64,000 bases of DNA from positions 2,604,001 through 2,668,000 of the forward strand of contig CP075494.1 of NCBI GenBank assembly GCA_021613535.1. The letters are read 5' to 3'. Both the position numbers and the translations under genes were made by a program. Below, piece by piece: positions 12,072 through 24,142 of this stretch. The stretch is from Adineta vaga. Taxonomy: Eukaryota; Rotifera. Numbering within the stretch: position 1 is the stretch's first letter; each line of letters begins with the position of its first letter. Below the pieces are notes generated by a model. It saw only the letters and a list, made by a program, of their open reading frames with translations. It had not been told where the DNA came from and searched no databases.

Positions 12072-12467
12072 CAAGGGGAAATGGCGGATTTTCGGGGGGT
12101 TTCTGACCTATAAAAAATCCATAGGATCCCAAAAGTTCGACGAAAATCTGAAAACACAGGTGGAATCCCAAAAACCCTACAAAAAATTCCAGATTTTTTG
12201 TCAGATTTTTCGGTTAGCACTCGTGTTTCCAGGATTTCCATGAAATTTTTGTTAAATTCTTAGGATTTCTGCGATTTTTCGAATTGCGCCTGTATATCTA
12301 GGTGTTCTATCAGATTTTGAAAAATCAAAAACCCACTCTTTCCTCCTTGAAAAAGTAGATTTGAAATCGAAACAAAATCTCGCAAATCCTACAGAGCTCC
12401 TGTGATACTTGAAAATCCAAAAAATTCTAACAATCCGTCAAATACGAAATCCGTTGTTTTCCCTTTG
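12072..12467. mobile_element. Non-autonomous hAT-like element (about 396 bp)
   Basis: The ends are inverted: CAAGGGGAAATGGCGGATTT at the left and, read on the minus strand from the right, CAAAGGGAAAACAACGGATT. Flanking 8-mers TATTTCTG and TACCTCTG match at 6 of 8 positions, as expected of an old 8-bp target duplication. The interior is an A/T-run-rich sequence with no coding potential. Confidence 0.6.
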
Positions 12468-13226
12468 TACCTCTGTCTGCCCGTTCGCATGTGATTCGCA
12501 AAAATTTTCTTTTGTTTTACAGCTTTATTTTTAATTTCTTCTTCCAATTAGAATACATTCCAATTTTTTCAACAAGTATAATATTAAGTCCCAGGGGAAA
12601 AGTGCTGAGGTGCTGAAGCTGCTCTTCCTCCTTGTTTCAGCCCATTTTTGTTTCTTTGAATGATTAGCAGATGATCGAATAAGTATATTAGTATCCACCA
12701 TCGATAGATTGAAATGTTTTCGCGCTCCTATATGGAGTGATGAGAAACTCCAGTTTCTCTTTCATCGCGTGTAGGCTTTACGTCGCTCACCAATGTTCGA
12801 CTCTGGTCGGATCATAAAACATTTACGAATTCTAAACTTCAAATAAGAAAAACACCAATTATAGATGAAATAATGATTTCCTTATTTCTAATATTGATGG
12901 AATATGTGTGAATTTACTGAGAAGACTGTCAATATTTGAGAACAATTGGCTTTGACTAGTCAAAAACTATCGCTCTTCTCGGATCTGGTTATAGAGAATT
13001 TTTTTTCTTACGTTGGATTGGATCACAAAAGATTACTCCGTATGAGACACTGGTATGAGACAATAACCTTTACAGTCAGTCTTATTTTTCAATCTAACTC
13101 TTTTCAAATGTATTACTGTCAATTTATCCAAAATTTTCCATTTAATTCCTATTCATTGAGAGTCTTTGCATTAATAATTCTATGTGATCATAGATTGTCT
13201 TTATTTTTTCAGCAACTTCAAGAAGT

Positions 13227-14630
13227 ATGCGTTGGAAAAATTTATTTCAATTCATCAAGCGAACACTGATTAAACATAATTTGTTTCAAACTGTTCCACC
13301 TTCAACAGATGAAACCATTCTTCGACACCAACGTTATCAAACTCGATTATATTTATTTTTGTTATTTACAGTTCTCATCATTCTCACCATTTATGTACCT
13401 TTCGAAACAAAGACAATCACTGACACAAGTGACTCTATATCGATAACAACTTTTAATCAACTCACTGATCAACATCCATTTACACTCAATTGTCCATGTA
13501 GTCAAACTTCATTAGAATATAATCAATTTATTTCTGATATTAAAGTTGAATATCATGAAATATGTTCATCTGAATTTATATCATCTCGTTGGATCGATCT
13601 TCAATTTATTCAATCTCCTGTAAGAGAATTTCTCATAAATGATGTTCGTTATCAATCTCAAATGCACTTTCAATTATTATCGACACTTTGTCGAGTAGCT
13701 AAACAAACAATTAATGATAATCTTCAATCATTTAATCGAACAAAATTTATTACTCATCAAGTTCTCACATCTACTAATTTTCAAACAGAAACTAATTTAA
13801 TTATAGAACAATTTAAAACAACAATAGCAGAATCATATAAATGGACATTGCAACTCATTCAAGCAAATCCTGAAATCAATCAATTTGTTGTACCGCTCAA
13901 CTCGAAAATTCAAGTTAAAAGAGATATTTATGGTTATGAAGTTTTTCGTTTAAAACCTGCAGAAAATGCTAAATATGATGAACATTATTGTGTTTTCCAG
14001 AACATACCATGTGCATGTTTCTATTTATTTCCTAATGAATGTGTTCTACAAACGACAATACCAAAAGATGCCTTTACGAAAATTATTCCTGGAATGATAC
14101 AAACAACATTTCCTCTTCGATCTGTTTTATTATCAACATTGCAATGTTTCTACAATGAAACATGTCTATCTTACATTATCAATGAAATTAATTCTCTCGT
14201 TTCACCTACAAATTTTTCTACACTTAATCGATCGTCCTTATCAATGGCTGACAGTGTGAATGATCCAATCGAAAAATTAGCAAGTGAACTTTTTATTCGA
14301 TCATGGCATAATCAAAGTTCATATGAATCTTATTTTAATCAATGTCATCCATTGACTTGTCAATATACTTATGTAAGTCAATTTACTATTATGGATATAG
14401 TTATAGCAATCATTGGTGTGTTAGGTAGCCTTAATTTGGTTTTACTATTATCAGTACCATGTATTATTAAACTATCATATTATATTTGGGATAAAATAAG
14501 TTTTTGTCAAGAAAATATGATCAGACCGTCTGCAGAAACAATCTTTATAAGAACAGGTAAAAAAATCGACAATGAAAATCTTTTTTTCTTAAATAGTGAA
14601 TATACAGATATAACATTAAGAAAGAAGTGA
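13227..14630 (+). CDS. Gene C: two-TM Cys-rich rotifer family protein (467 aa)
   Basis: The frame begins MRWKNLFQFIKRTLIKHNLF just after a TTTTTTCAG acceptor-like site, so a 5' UTR intron is likely. TM1 is LYLFLLFTVLIILTIYVPF. Family blocks are LNCPCSQTSLEYNQFI, YHEICSSEFISSRW, C-A-C, a CFYNETCLSYIINE block and CHPLTCQYTY. TM2 is IVIAIIGVLGSLNLVLLLSV, and a longer cytoplasmic tail follows. The frame is complete with no disablements. It lies about 1.6 kb downstream of gene B on the same strand and is a clear paralogue, so it arose by tandem duplication. Confidence 0.85.
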   Translation: MRWKNLFQFIKRTLIKHNLFQTVPPSTDETILRHQRYQTRLYLFLLFTVLIILTIYVPFETKTITDTSDSISITTFNQLTDQHPFTLNCPCSQTSLEYNQFISDIKVEYHEICSSEFISSRWIDLQFIQSPVREFLINDVRYQSQMHFQLLSTLCRVAKQTINDNLQSFNRTKFITHQVLTSTNFQTETNLIIEQFKTTIAESYKWTLQLIQANPEINQFVVPLNSKIQVKRDIYGYEVFRLKPAENAKYDEHYCVFQNIPCACFYLFPNECVLQTTIPKDAFTKIIPGMIQTTFPLRSVLLSTLQCFYNETCLSYIINEINSLVSPTNFSTLNRSSLSMADSVNDPIEKLASELFIRSWHNQSSYESYFNQCHPLTCQYTYVSQFTIMDIVIAIIGVLGSLNLVLLLSVPCIIKLSYYIWDKISFCQENMIRPSAETIFIRTGKKIDNENLFFLNSEYTDITLRKK

Positions 14631-14966
14631 GTACGGAAAACAGGAACATCGATAACAAATTTAAAGGGCGAAGGTTAAACGAAAGAAACAAAGATAACAT
14701 ATTCGTTCGTTACCAAAATTAGAAAAAAGATATTATTGATTCAATTAGAATCCAGATTATAGATTCATAGAATTAAAATTCAATGGACACTCAATCAAAT
14801 CCAACATTTAAATTTGATTAGAATACCGCAACAGTTGAATTTCGATGAATTCAATTTGATTTCAACATTTGACATTCATTACTGAATTCAAAATTTTGAA
14901 GCAACTATCAGACTGTTTCTTCTAGACTAATAGAGAACTATAAAGTTAATCAAATTAGATAATATC

Positions 14967-15026
14967 TTGAGGGTGGGTGTGGGTATGATGTTACAGTCAA
15001 CAGTAGCACCACACCCACACCCACCA
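14967..15026. repeat. Telomere-like inverted repeat (hairpin 4)
   Basis: TTGAGGGTGGGTGTGGGT, then a 20-bp spacer, then a CACCACACCCACACCC arm. It lies about 100 bp upstream of the first coding exon of gene D. Confidence 0.85.
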
Positions 15027-15125
15027 CTACCTTTAGATTGTTCTATGTAAAATGCCATCATTACTGAACAAAGATTTCTTCTGTATCTGGATCCATTAAT
15101 TGATGAAAGATTTTTTTTCTTTTAG

Positions 15126-16623
15126 CTTTTCTTGATCGTCTTCGTATTTTATTCAACAGTTTCAAAAAATATATTATCGAATTAAATCTCTTTCCAATAA
15201 TTCCTCCATCACAAGATATAAAGATTCTTCGCAGACATCAACGATTAACTCGAATTTATTTGACTTTATTATTCATATCCTTTCTCATTCTTGCTGTTTA
15301 TGCCATAATAGCACACGAAACAAAAACAGTTACTATCGAATCTCCATCTATATCAAAATATTTACAATTATCTAAGCAATATCCGCTAACATTGCAATGT
15401 TCTTGCAGTAATATCACAGTAAAATATAATCAATTCATCACAAAGATCGAACCTCAATATCATCCAATTTGTTCAAGTGATTTTGTTTTATCAGTTAAAA
15501 ATGGTACTGGATGGGATACAATTTTTGTTAATGATGATGATGCTGATTTTCGCTTTTGGATCAAATCACAATTGGAGATTGTGTTAAAGATGTGTTCAAT
15601 ATCTGAAAATATTTTGAATTCATCATTATCATTATGGCTGCAAAGAAATTTCATTACACCACGTGTCATTTCTCTTGTTGAATTCAACATTCAAATCAAA
15701 GGATTAATTGAAGAATTTAAGAGAACAACCGTAAATGAACTTCTCCTATTATTCAAATTACTACAAGTAACAAATTTTGCCAATCAGTTAGCAACAATAC
15801 GATCATCGAATTGGAAATTCATTATCAATTCAATATATAATTTAAATTCATGCAGTAAAAGAGAATTGGTAGATCCACAGACTTATCAGAATCACTTAAC
15901 TGCTTTAGCCTTGCCACAAAAATATGATGATGAAAATAATTGTTCATGTGGATTACAATCAAACTGTGCGCAATTCTCTACTTTACCTTATCGAGTTTCG
16001 AATCAATCGATGAAACGAATTCTACCAAACTTTCTCGCTGGTTGTTCGCCTTTAGATTCGATGTTACAGTCGAGTTTCTCTTGTTTTTTTAATGAAACAT
16101 GTTTATATCTTTTGCAAACATCGATTTATTACGTGAAACCTGTTCCAGTTAAGGTACTGGTTTCTTCATCATTATCTTCTTCTAATCGAACAGTTGAAAC
16201 AATTCTTAGTCAAATGTTTGTCGAAGAATGGTTGGAAAATACCTCATTTGATCGCTATTATGAAGGATGTGCTCCACAAATCTGTGAATATTCTTATTCA
16301 TTAGGATTTAATGGAATTTATTTTATAACTAAAACATTGGCAATTTTAAGTGGTTTAACAAAAATATTACGGCATACTGTGTCTTTCATGACATTGATAG
16401 TTATCAAATTAATTAATCGTAAAAGAAAGAGTCAAATAACACCAAGATCAAATATTGCTGTAACCGACTTAGATAATCTTACTCTGAATACTCTTCAGAA
16501 CGTGCCAATAACATCAATAGAGGTGATTTTTCTTCTGTTTATTGTCATCAATTGATTTTCTTTTGAATTTATTCGATCTTTCAGCTCAATGTCAATCCAA
16601 TTCAAGAACAAATCGAATCGTAA
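15126..16623 (+). CDS. Gene D: two-TM Cys-rich rotifer family protein, start uncertain
   Basis: Exon 15126-16522 follows a TTTTAG acceptor and is joined in phase 0 to a 39-nt last exon, 16585-16623 (LNVNPIQEQIES). No Met lies in frame where genes B and C start, so the start must be in an upstream exon or has been lost. Blocks are TM1 (LLFISFLILAVYAIIA), LQCSCSNITVKYNQFI, YHPICSSDFV, NCSCGLQSNC, CFFNETCLYLLQ and CAPQICEYSY. The C-terminal hydrophobic segment is weaker than in B or C. A hairpin 100 bp upstream may have displaced the original 5' end. Confidence 0.7.
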
Positions 16624-16681
16624 GGAATAAACTTAAATTCATTTTTACCTTTTCAATACGTATATATTTATTATTATTGAA

Positions 16682-17182
16682 GATCGAATAATCGAAAAGA
16701 TCGAAAAGATCGAATAATTGTAATTTGTCTGGGTCTATTAATTATACTTGCAATACTTGCAGTATCAATCGTTTCAATTGTAAGAAGAAATACAGAATAT
16801 ATATCGACGACAACAGTACTCACTACGTTAATAACTACTACTAAAATAACTGAATCAACAACGATATCGTCAGGTAAACTGTTGTGCATAGAAAAATCAT
16901 AGTATTGATGATTTATTTCAGAAGTTTGTTATATGACATTGATCTATCAGAATGAAACATATCAAATTGGTCACGGTGTAAAATCATATATCTTTCAGGA
17001 TTTTAATCGAGATTCATTTTTGGATTTAGCAGTGGCTAATTATGATAATCATACATTTAGTATCTTATTTGGAAATGGAAATGGAACATTCCAAACACAA
17101 CAAGTTTATCCTATTGGTGATGAAAGCTATCCTTGGGGAATAGTATCTGCTGATTTTAATAATGATACATTTTTAGACATAG
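16682..17182 (+). pseudogene. Truncated FG-GAP repeat membrane protein
   Basis: Exon 16682-16873 encodes a basic segment, a TM helix (IIVICLGLLIILAILAVSIV) and a Thr-rich stalk (TTTVLTTLITTTKITESTT). A phase-1 intron joins it to 16922-17182, which gives two FG-GAP/VCBS-type repeats: DFNRDSFLDLAVANYDNHT with LFGNGNGTF, and DFNNDTFLDI. A phase-1 donor follows, but no further FG-GAP exon is found in the next 2 kb. The intact type has about seven blades, so this copy is truncated or its remainder was displaced. No start Met was identified. Confidence 0.65.
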
Positions 17183-19260
17183 GTAAATATCTCTCAGTAT
17201 ATAGAGCTGAATATATCTACCTAGCTTCATGATTTACCAGCGGAAAACCGTAGGAAACATATCGTGTCCGATCCGGTAGGAAATCGATATCGACCGCCGA
17301 TTTTGATAGATTTCTGTCAGTTTGGAGCAGAACTGGACAAATCCAGTTACTGAAATACGGCCTCTATGTTTCATCAATTTCTGATATTTTTCCATCGATT
17401 CGAGTGACAGATCTAAAACCATCCTTCATCTGATACTAACAATTGTATCTTCATCAGAACTATTGTGACACAAAAAAAGCAATTGTTCAAGTAATCAAGT
17501 TGCGATTTTTTACTGAAGTAGAGGCAATATCATTAAACATTTCCATGTTATGGGATATCATAAGAAATTGATTAAAATAAAAATCAAACTTCGATCATCT
17601 AAGAGAAAATCATTTACGAATTCGAGGCCATCTACATGTATATATCCTAATAGGTAATATTTTCCCTCTACTGGAAGTAGGGTATACGCAAAGTGAGGTG
17701 ACTACGTTCGTTTCTTTTTCAATTACTAGGCAGTGATAATGGTTTCCAACAAAACTTAAGCAAAGGCCATCGAAGGTGGACAATATGAATTCGAGGTTAT
17801 TTCCCTCTCATTCACTATACTTGAAGTTTTTTTGGGTCCTCTTCCAAATAGAAGCATGTGTTTATATTTTTGAAAACTTTACTCATAAGTAATAAATTGG
17901 TTAGCTTTCGCGGCTATGATATGAGTCATTAAGTTTATTTTGTAGTCCTGATTATAAGATATGGTAATACCTACGTTGTAGAAACTCTGGTTGAGCTGAT
18001 CAGAAGCATAGATATGAATCCAATGTCAGCTTTTACTAAACACTTTTGCGTTTTTGGCAGCCACACATCAGATCTTTTGAGAGACTTTTAGCAGAAGTAT
18101 GTTAGTAAAATGAAGTAACAGAATGCTGCGCTACGATTGTATCATCATCGCCATCAGCCACATGGATAACATTCCAGATATATAAAGAACTATGTTAGGC
18201 GAATATGCTCTGTTTGTAGCGACTAATAAACAGAACCTATTGTTTTGTTTCTTTTTCGGAACCGTATTAGCACAAGCGTTATCTTTTTTGAGGATAAGAA
18301 CAAATGGAAATCCATATAATTGCTCTGAAAGTGAATCACATGTGAGGGATATAGCGGGGATATTTATAAAAATGGCTAGACGTCAATTAAAGGAATTCCT
18401 GCATAGTATTGGCTTGAAAAAAGTGTCAGATAGCTAGAACGACTTTTTAATGAGATTAATTGACACCCTTTCGAGTAGAAATCAGACAGGTTTTTATTTT
18501 TTTGAAAGAATAGAAGGACTGAAGTCTGTGCGGAAAATCACACGCTGTTTCGTAAATTTCAGAAGTCTTTGAAAATTAATCTATCCGCTATTTGGGACTT
18601 AGTTTTCATAGACATAAAAATCTTCATCTATCTTATGAGAAAATAGAGAAATAAGGGATGCATGTCAACAGCTAGTCGTGAGCAGCCAACCACAGGGAGG
18701 CCAATGAACGACTAGGTGTTAGTTAGAGAGGCTTATAGTAGATAAAATCACCCACGGTGAAAAGCTCTCTGAGAAGTGACCGAATGATTCGATTTATTAA
18801 CTAAAACACATCTTTATTTTATCTTAAGCATTGTGGTCAATATGATCACATCCTTTTAGTAGAGGGTCAACGACAATTGCGCCGCGTTGCTTGTTATTTA
18901 ATATTTTAGCTCAGATAATCCGCAATTATACAATAGAAAATTGCATTATATTCAACGATTCTATTAGTAAAGATGTTGACAATTATCAATAAGATCAGTT
19001 CTAATAAGTATAATGATTGATATCTTTTTTCTGGTCAATCTCTATAAAATCGAATACATATCTAAAAAAATATTAATATAGTTCATTCAATCTAATATTA
19101 TTTATACCATAACATAGTTTGAAATGTTTTTTTGCTATTTCATAATAAGACTTTGAATGCTGAAAACTATGTATATTCAGTTCGAAATTTCTCGAACTAT
19201 TTTGAAAATCAATTCTTTCATTTCTCTCTATAAAGACACTCAATGATAAGAGATTATCTC
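17183..19260. other. Intergenic stretch
   Basis: No supported gene. An open frame at 18192-18437 has no domain and no splice support. The truncated FG-GAP gene does not resume here. Confidence 0.5.
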
Positions 19261-19264
19261 TATT

Positions 19265-20209
19265 ATGTCATTGAAAACTTTTTCAAGACTTGAAAATAGT
19301 AGCCGATTTAATCAATTGAGTATTATTTTGTTATATCTTCTAGCTATAACATTGTCAAAAACAATAAGCATTGCGATCTTTTTCGGTATCGCATCAGATG
19401 GCTCATTCTATAGCGCGACTCATATAAAGACTGCTTGTCAATCGGATTTTAACGTTCGTGAAATAGATGTTAGTGATTTTAATGATGATGGATTTACTGA
19501 TTTACTTGTTGATTGTGTGCGTCCTTCGAACGATGTATTTTTTATTGGTACTATGCTAAATTTTGGTGACGGATATAACTATAGACCTAAACAATTAATA
19601 CAGTATATCATAGGACATATAGATTCATTTGTTATTGGTGATTTTGACAATGATAGGAAACAAAATGATATAAGTTTCTGTGGCCTCAACAGATATGAAT
19701 ATAAAGTCTATGCTCTTTCAGCCATCAATTACAATAATAACTTCGCGGTAAATATCCCCCCCGGAAATAAAATTCATGGAATCCCCCAATCGATCATTCG
19801 TGGTCGATTCAATGATGATGAATTAGATGACATTGCACTTGTTGCTGTTGAATCTGATACATTACACATTTTACTTGCTTATGGAGATGGAACATTCTTA
19901 CAACAAATCTATCATACAGATAATTCTCCAGTATCTATTGTTCGAATCAATTTTAATAACGATTCAATCGATGATATAGCTGTATTAAATTGTCATCAGA
20001 CTATCAGTATATATCTCGGAACAAAACTTGGAATATTTTCTCAAGATAAAATTCTATTTCAAATTAGTCAAAATCATACTCGGCGATGTTTTCGATCTCT
20101 CAAAGCAGTTGATCTAAACCAAGATGGGAAAGATGATTTAACTTTTATTGATCCAGATGCACAATCTATTCGAGTTTTACTAAGTGACAGCTGTAATAAA
20201 CATTTTTAA
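19265..20209 (+). CDS. FG-GAP/VCBS repeat surface protein (314 aa)
   Basis: The N-terminus has a hydrophobic signal or signal-anchor (LSIILLYLLAITLSKTISIAI). It is followed by about four FG-GAP-type blades carrying the Ca-binding D-x-N/D-x-D-G loop: DVSDFNDDGFTDLLVDC, GDFDNDRKQNDISFC, GRFNDDELDDIALV and DLNQDGKDDLTFID, with LAYGDGTF and LGTKLGIF hairpins. Repeats of this kind form integrin-type beta-propellers. Four or five blades is short for a closed seven-blade propeller, so it may be a partial propeller or a truncated gene. A role in adhesion at the cell surface or in secretion is inference. The frame is intact. Confidence 0.75.
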   Translation: MSLKTFSRLENSSRFNQLSIILLYLLAITLSKTISIAIFFGIASDGSFYSATHIKTACQSDFNVREIDVSDFNDDGFTDLLVDCVRPSNDVFFIGTMLNFGDGYNYRPKQLIQYIIGHIDSFVIGDFDNDRKQNDISFCGLNRYEYKVYALSAINYNNNFAVNIPPGNKIHGIPQSIIRGRFNDDELDDIALVAVESDTLHILLAYGDGTFLQQIYHTDNSPVSIVRINFNNDSIDDIAVLNCHQTISIYLGTKLGIFSQDKILFQISQNHTRRCFRSLKAVDLNQDGKDDLTFIDPDAQSIRVLLSDSCNKHF

Positions 20210-20456
20210 GTGGTATTATCAATTGTACTTTGCTTTTGATGTTGTATTTACTTTTAACAATCATTCTTTTTTGATGATCAATAATACTCTTTTGAAAATA
20301 TCGATGATGAAACAATTAACAATATTTTTATTTATTCAATATCTAGAATAATAGATAATTTCATAAAATAGTCTAGATCATGAGATCAAATTCTATCACA
20401 AACTGATAATGAACAAGTATTTTCCCATCATTAATAGAATATGGTTCGATATATAT

Positions 20457-21780
20457 CAGGGACCGTCACAGAGCACTTTTTTAATGTCCTGCCCTACCCT
20501 CAGGGCAGATTCTACCAGGGTAGGCCGCCCTGCAGGGCATTATATAGAATTTAGAGGTCGCTCTAGCTGTCATCGTATCTGATGAACTCGAAGAAAAAAA
20601 GTACATATAGTAAAATCTCTCTATAGTGAACATCGTCGAGAACTTTCGAAAAAGTCTTCACTAAGGAAAGTATTCACTATATAAAAGTTTGTATTGACTG
20701 AACTATCATATAATTGCAGTGGTCAATCACCACTGATCGTTGACAACTTGCTAGTGTAACGAACTGATGACTGTGCATTCCACAAATTAGAATTCACTTA
20801 AACTATCTCAAATTAATAACTACCTCTTCTAACTATGGCAAATTTTTATGAAAAACATGGATGTTTATTGGCTTGACATCTTTCGAGTTGATGAAGAACT
20901 AAGTAAGCGGTGCAATAAAAGAATGCAGTCGTGATTGTGAGAAATAGCTAGTAAATACAATCATTTGATCATCCTCATTGCACAGATGAGCCTGAGTTCT
21001 TTTTGAATCAACATATCTTCGTCATTTCACAATCGTGAATGGAGAAGCCCAACATTGTTTCATCTGTAAGAATATTCATCGTTCACGATTAGTGCTTCTC
21101 TTATTCTATATGCATATGACGATATTTCTTATGATAAGTAAATTATCGATCAATTAGCTTAGCACCGTCTCAGAATATGCATTGCATTTTTTGTTTTTAT
21201 TTCACAGACATACGCATATATTGTTTTATGTGTTCTTTATATAGAAGCGTTTGCTAATGGAGGTTTTACTGTATTTCCTTATTATCTTTAAAACTGCTAT
21301 AATATTATTCTTCAATACAGATATGAAGTGTAACACTTCTACCTGTATAGATTCTATAGTCGATGAAGAAGAGATCGACGGTGCATTTTCGGATAAACTC
21401 ATGTTCCAATTTATAAAGAGAATAAAAGTAAAGGATGAATAGACAATAGTTTTCGTTTGTATAAGAGTGATGACAATTCCAGTCGAATAAACTGTCTATA
21501 TCTTATTTCAGATCTTTTCTTTTTATTTCTAATTGTAGAGAGGAAATCAACCGTAACGAATAGAAAATTTGTTGATAGCAAAGCAATAAATGAAATGAAA
21601 GTATCGAAATTCTCTATTTATAACTATCTTACTGTTGCATACCGTCAATTTTATGTTGAAAATGCTTTGAACTATATTTCTATACAAAAACAACTAGGGC
21701 AAGCAGTGATGCCCTGCCCTGTGCCCTGAGCATCTCGACCTGAAGAGCGGGCAGGGCGTACTGCCCCGTGGCGTTCTCTG
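20457..21780. mobile_element. Non-autonomous hAT-like element (about 1.3 kb) hosting a nested MITE
   Basis: The left end CAGGGACCGTCACAGAGCAC and the minus-strand reading of the right end (CAGAGAACGCCACGGGGCAG) match at about 15 of 20 positions. Flanks ATATATAT and ATTTATAT differ at one base of eight, as for an 8-bp target duplication, though low complexity weakens this. Subterminal GGGCAGGGC/GCCCTGCCC clusters at both ends stand out against the AT-rich surroundings. No transposase frame lies inside. Confidence 0.6.
20608..21271. mobile_element. Pogo/Tigger-like MITE nested in the hAT-like element
   Basis: The right end read on the minus strand is CAGTAAAACCTCCATTAGC, and the left end is TAGTAAAATCTCTCTATAG. 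CAGTAAAACCTC is the familiar pogo/jerky-type terminus. TA flanks both ends (20606-20607 and 21272-21273), matching the TA target site of that superfamily. Length is 664 bp with no transposase. Confidence 0.6.
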
Positions 21781-21789
21781 ATTTATATA

Positions 21790-23300
21790 TATATATATGG
21801 TAAAATCAAGAAGTAAAGTGTAAGGATAGAATCATCACTTCCTCGACATCTTTTACTATTGAAATTTCTTAACGATACTCCGAAAGTTTTGAAAATACAG
21901 TTGCACTTGAAGTGATAACTAAGGATGATCGTTGAATAGTTCTACATCGATTTGTTTCGTGAAATTAAGAATATTTCGAGAAACTGATGATTTTTTCTTG
22001 TCAAATTGAATAAAAAATTGACGAATCCGCGACCATATGTGGTTTGTCAAAATTTATTGAGTTCCTATAAAATTGAAAAAAATTTTCTCGATTGAAATCT
22101 AAAATCTCACAAATTGGGAGAAACCATTAAAAGATTTGATTTCTTCGACTCTGAACAATCTTTAATGAAACTTGATAACAAATTATCAATTTCTCGTTGA
22201 AATCCCACTCCGCCTCTTTTTTCTCAAAAACTCAAGTGAAAGCAAGCAGGCTAAACATGAAACAATTCTTCGCCATGTTTGTGTTCTTTTATTGCTTTGA
22301 ACATAAGTACTTTTACTTTGTTCGTTTTCGTTGCGAAAAAATGATAGATCTACGGATATAACAAGTTTAATTATTATCAACTGTGTATTTTCAATTCGTT
22401 CTGTTACTTATCATACTAAACTGAATAAGTTATACAGGTTTCGTAGATCGTTTCTTTACTCTATATGTAAGTAATTCAAAAAGGATGAACTTCCCATGAG
22501 ATTCAATCCGACTTGTAAATTAGATCGTTTTCGATTGGATTCGTGTCAGATTTCATCGTAATCCGACATTTTGCATAAGACAACGATCAGATCCTGTCGC
22601 ATCTGATCTCCCATGAATCTTCTGAGTTGTAGCCTATACTGTTCTCAGGTAAATGAGACGTCCGCAAGCTCAAAAGGTCAAAATAGATCCTACATGCTTG
22701 TTTCAGTTGGTGTCTTTCACAGGTAAAACTAAATTACCGAATATTTTGAATTTGAGCATGAATTTACTAGACTCTTTATTCGAGATGACAAAATCGAAAA
22801 AAATTTCCTGCAACGGCCTATAGCTAAACTAGGATCGTCTTCTAATAGATTCTCTTAAAGACTTTTATCTAGAAAAGGTACAAGATCTTTATAAATTGAC
22901 ATGGAGGGAGAGGTGAATACTCCCTCTGAACCTGACCTGTAATTTTGTCAATTTATAGAGGGCACCCCCAAGGGTATAGATATCATAATATTTTTTGGGT
23001 TGGATAAGATTTTCATGGATGTATGAAATTCACAAAAAGTCAAAATCCTGATATTTAGGCCTAAACGAGAAAAGTAATTCTTACGCAGTCCTCCAGTTCT
23101 GTTACGAAACATTTTGGAAAAAAGTTGTTCGTGAAAAATTATTTATTGGAGTAGCCAGATGTTCGCCAATTGACGAAAGTCCAATAAGCTTGTGCTAGTG
23201 ATGTCAAAATTCTATCAACCTTTCGTTTATATGACTGTAAATCTGATATCGAATAAATTTGCTCCCATTTGTTATACTCAGATAATATTCATTTTTATCG
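21790..23300. other. Intergenic stretch
   Basis: No supported gene or element end. Open frames are short and unsupported. Confidence 0.5.
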
Positions 23301-23317
23301 TCATTATAGCTTTATAA

Positions 23318-23431
23318 ACTAATAGCTATCGTAAATCGTGCTGTAGTGTTACGATTCTCGGTCACTGATGATATAGAAGCTTCATTTGATGAAGCAATAT
23401 TAGTTGCAACATCCGTGGCAAAATCTACTAC
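23318..23431 (+). pseudogene. 5' part of a host reading frame interrupted by the CACTA-like element
   Basis: After an AATAG acceptor-like site the frame reads AIVNRAVVLRFSVTDD, then ASFDEAILVATSVAKST, up to the transposon. The sequence right of the element (30649 onward) continues in the same frame as TKTLLGNVDQSKNRKK once one TA copy is removed. I do not recognise the protein. Alternatively the agreement in frame is chance (1 in 3). Confidence 0.4.
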
Positions 23432-23447
23432 CCATGTAAAAATAAAA

Positions 23448-23530
23448 AGACGTTTAACGGACCTGTTTTCAAATCTAACGCCGAAAACGGCGTTAAACAA
23501 CAGTTTAACGACGTTACACGAACGTTCTCT
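23448..23530. repeat. Left subterminal TTAACG-rich region
   Basis: GTTTAACGG, CTAACGCCG, ACGGCGTTAAAC, GTTTAACGACG and CGTTACACG occur in quick succession. The same core word fills the opposite end of the element, suggesting transposase binding sites (inference). Confidence 0.6.
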
Positions 23531-23649
23531 CGTGTGCTTTCGTTATTTCCTGCTATTCCGTAAAAATGCGTTGGCTTTTTCACGAAATTTTAAGCGTTGG
23601 TGGTCTTCTAACGACAATTCACTGGTTACATATGACAAAACGCTTCTAT

Positions 23650-23960
23650 AACTTTAACGTGTGAAATATTTTAACGCGTTTTATTGAATGAATTCGATTT
23701 TAATGGTACAAATTCATTATTTATAGTTAAATATTTCACTAACTTTAACGGATGAGATATCTTAACGCGTTTTATTGAATGAATTCGATTTTAATGGTAC
23801 AAATTCATTATTTATAGTTAAATATTTCACTAACTTTAACGGATGAGATATCTTAACGCGTTTTATTGAATGAATTCGATTTTAATGGTACAAATTCATT
23901 ATTTATAGTTAAATATTTCACTAACTTTAACGGATGAGATATTTTAACGTGTTTTATTGA
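23650..23960. repeat. 91-bp tandem repeat, about 3.3 copies
   Basis: The word AACTTTAACG starts units at 23650, 23741, 23832 and 23923, exactly 91 bp apart. Each unit contains TTAACGCGTTTTATTGAATG and AATGGTACAAATTCATT. Copies are nearly identical, so amplification is recent. The CGTTAA-type core suggests that a subterminal binding site was amplified. Confidence 0.9.
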
Positions 23961-24142
23961 AAAATGTAATAATATAGGATTTTAGTATGTTGTTAGAGAC
24001 GAAAAAATTATTTCTTTTGTCGTGTTGGTATTTATTGTATTTTATTGGTATACGTTATGAATACGTTCAGTTCTATTAGAAGAATTTATGTTTGTAAGCT
24101 ATAGATTTATTTCATCAATGGATAAAGAGAATACCACATATA

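Noticed and set aside
10303-16623. Calling the two-TM family DEG/ENaC channels
   Set aside because: Topology and Cys content are suggestive, but no FPAVTIC-like or G-x-S selectivity motif is convincing.
18192-18437. 81-codon open frame
   Set aside because: No recognised motif and no family support in the window.
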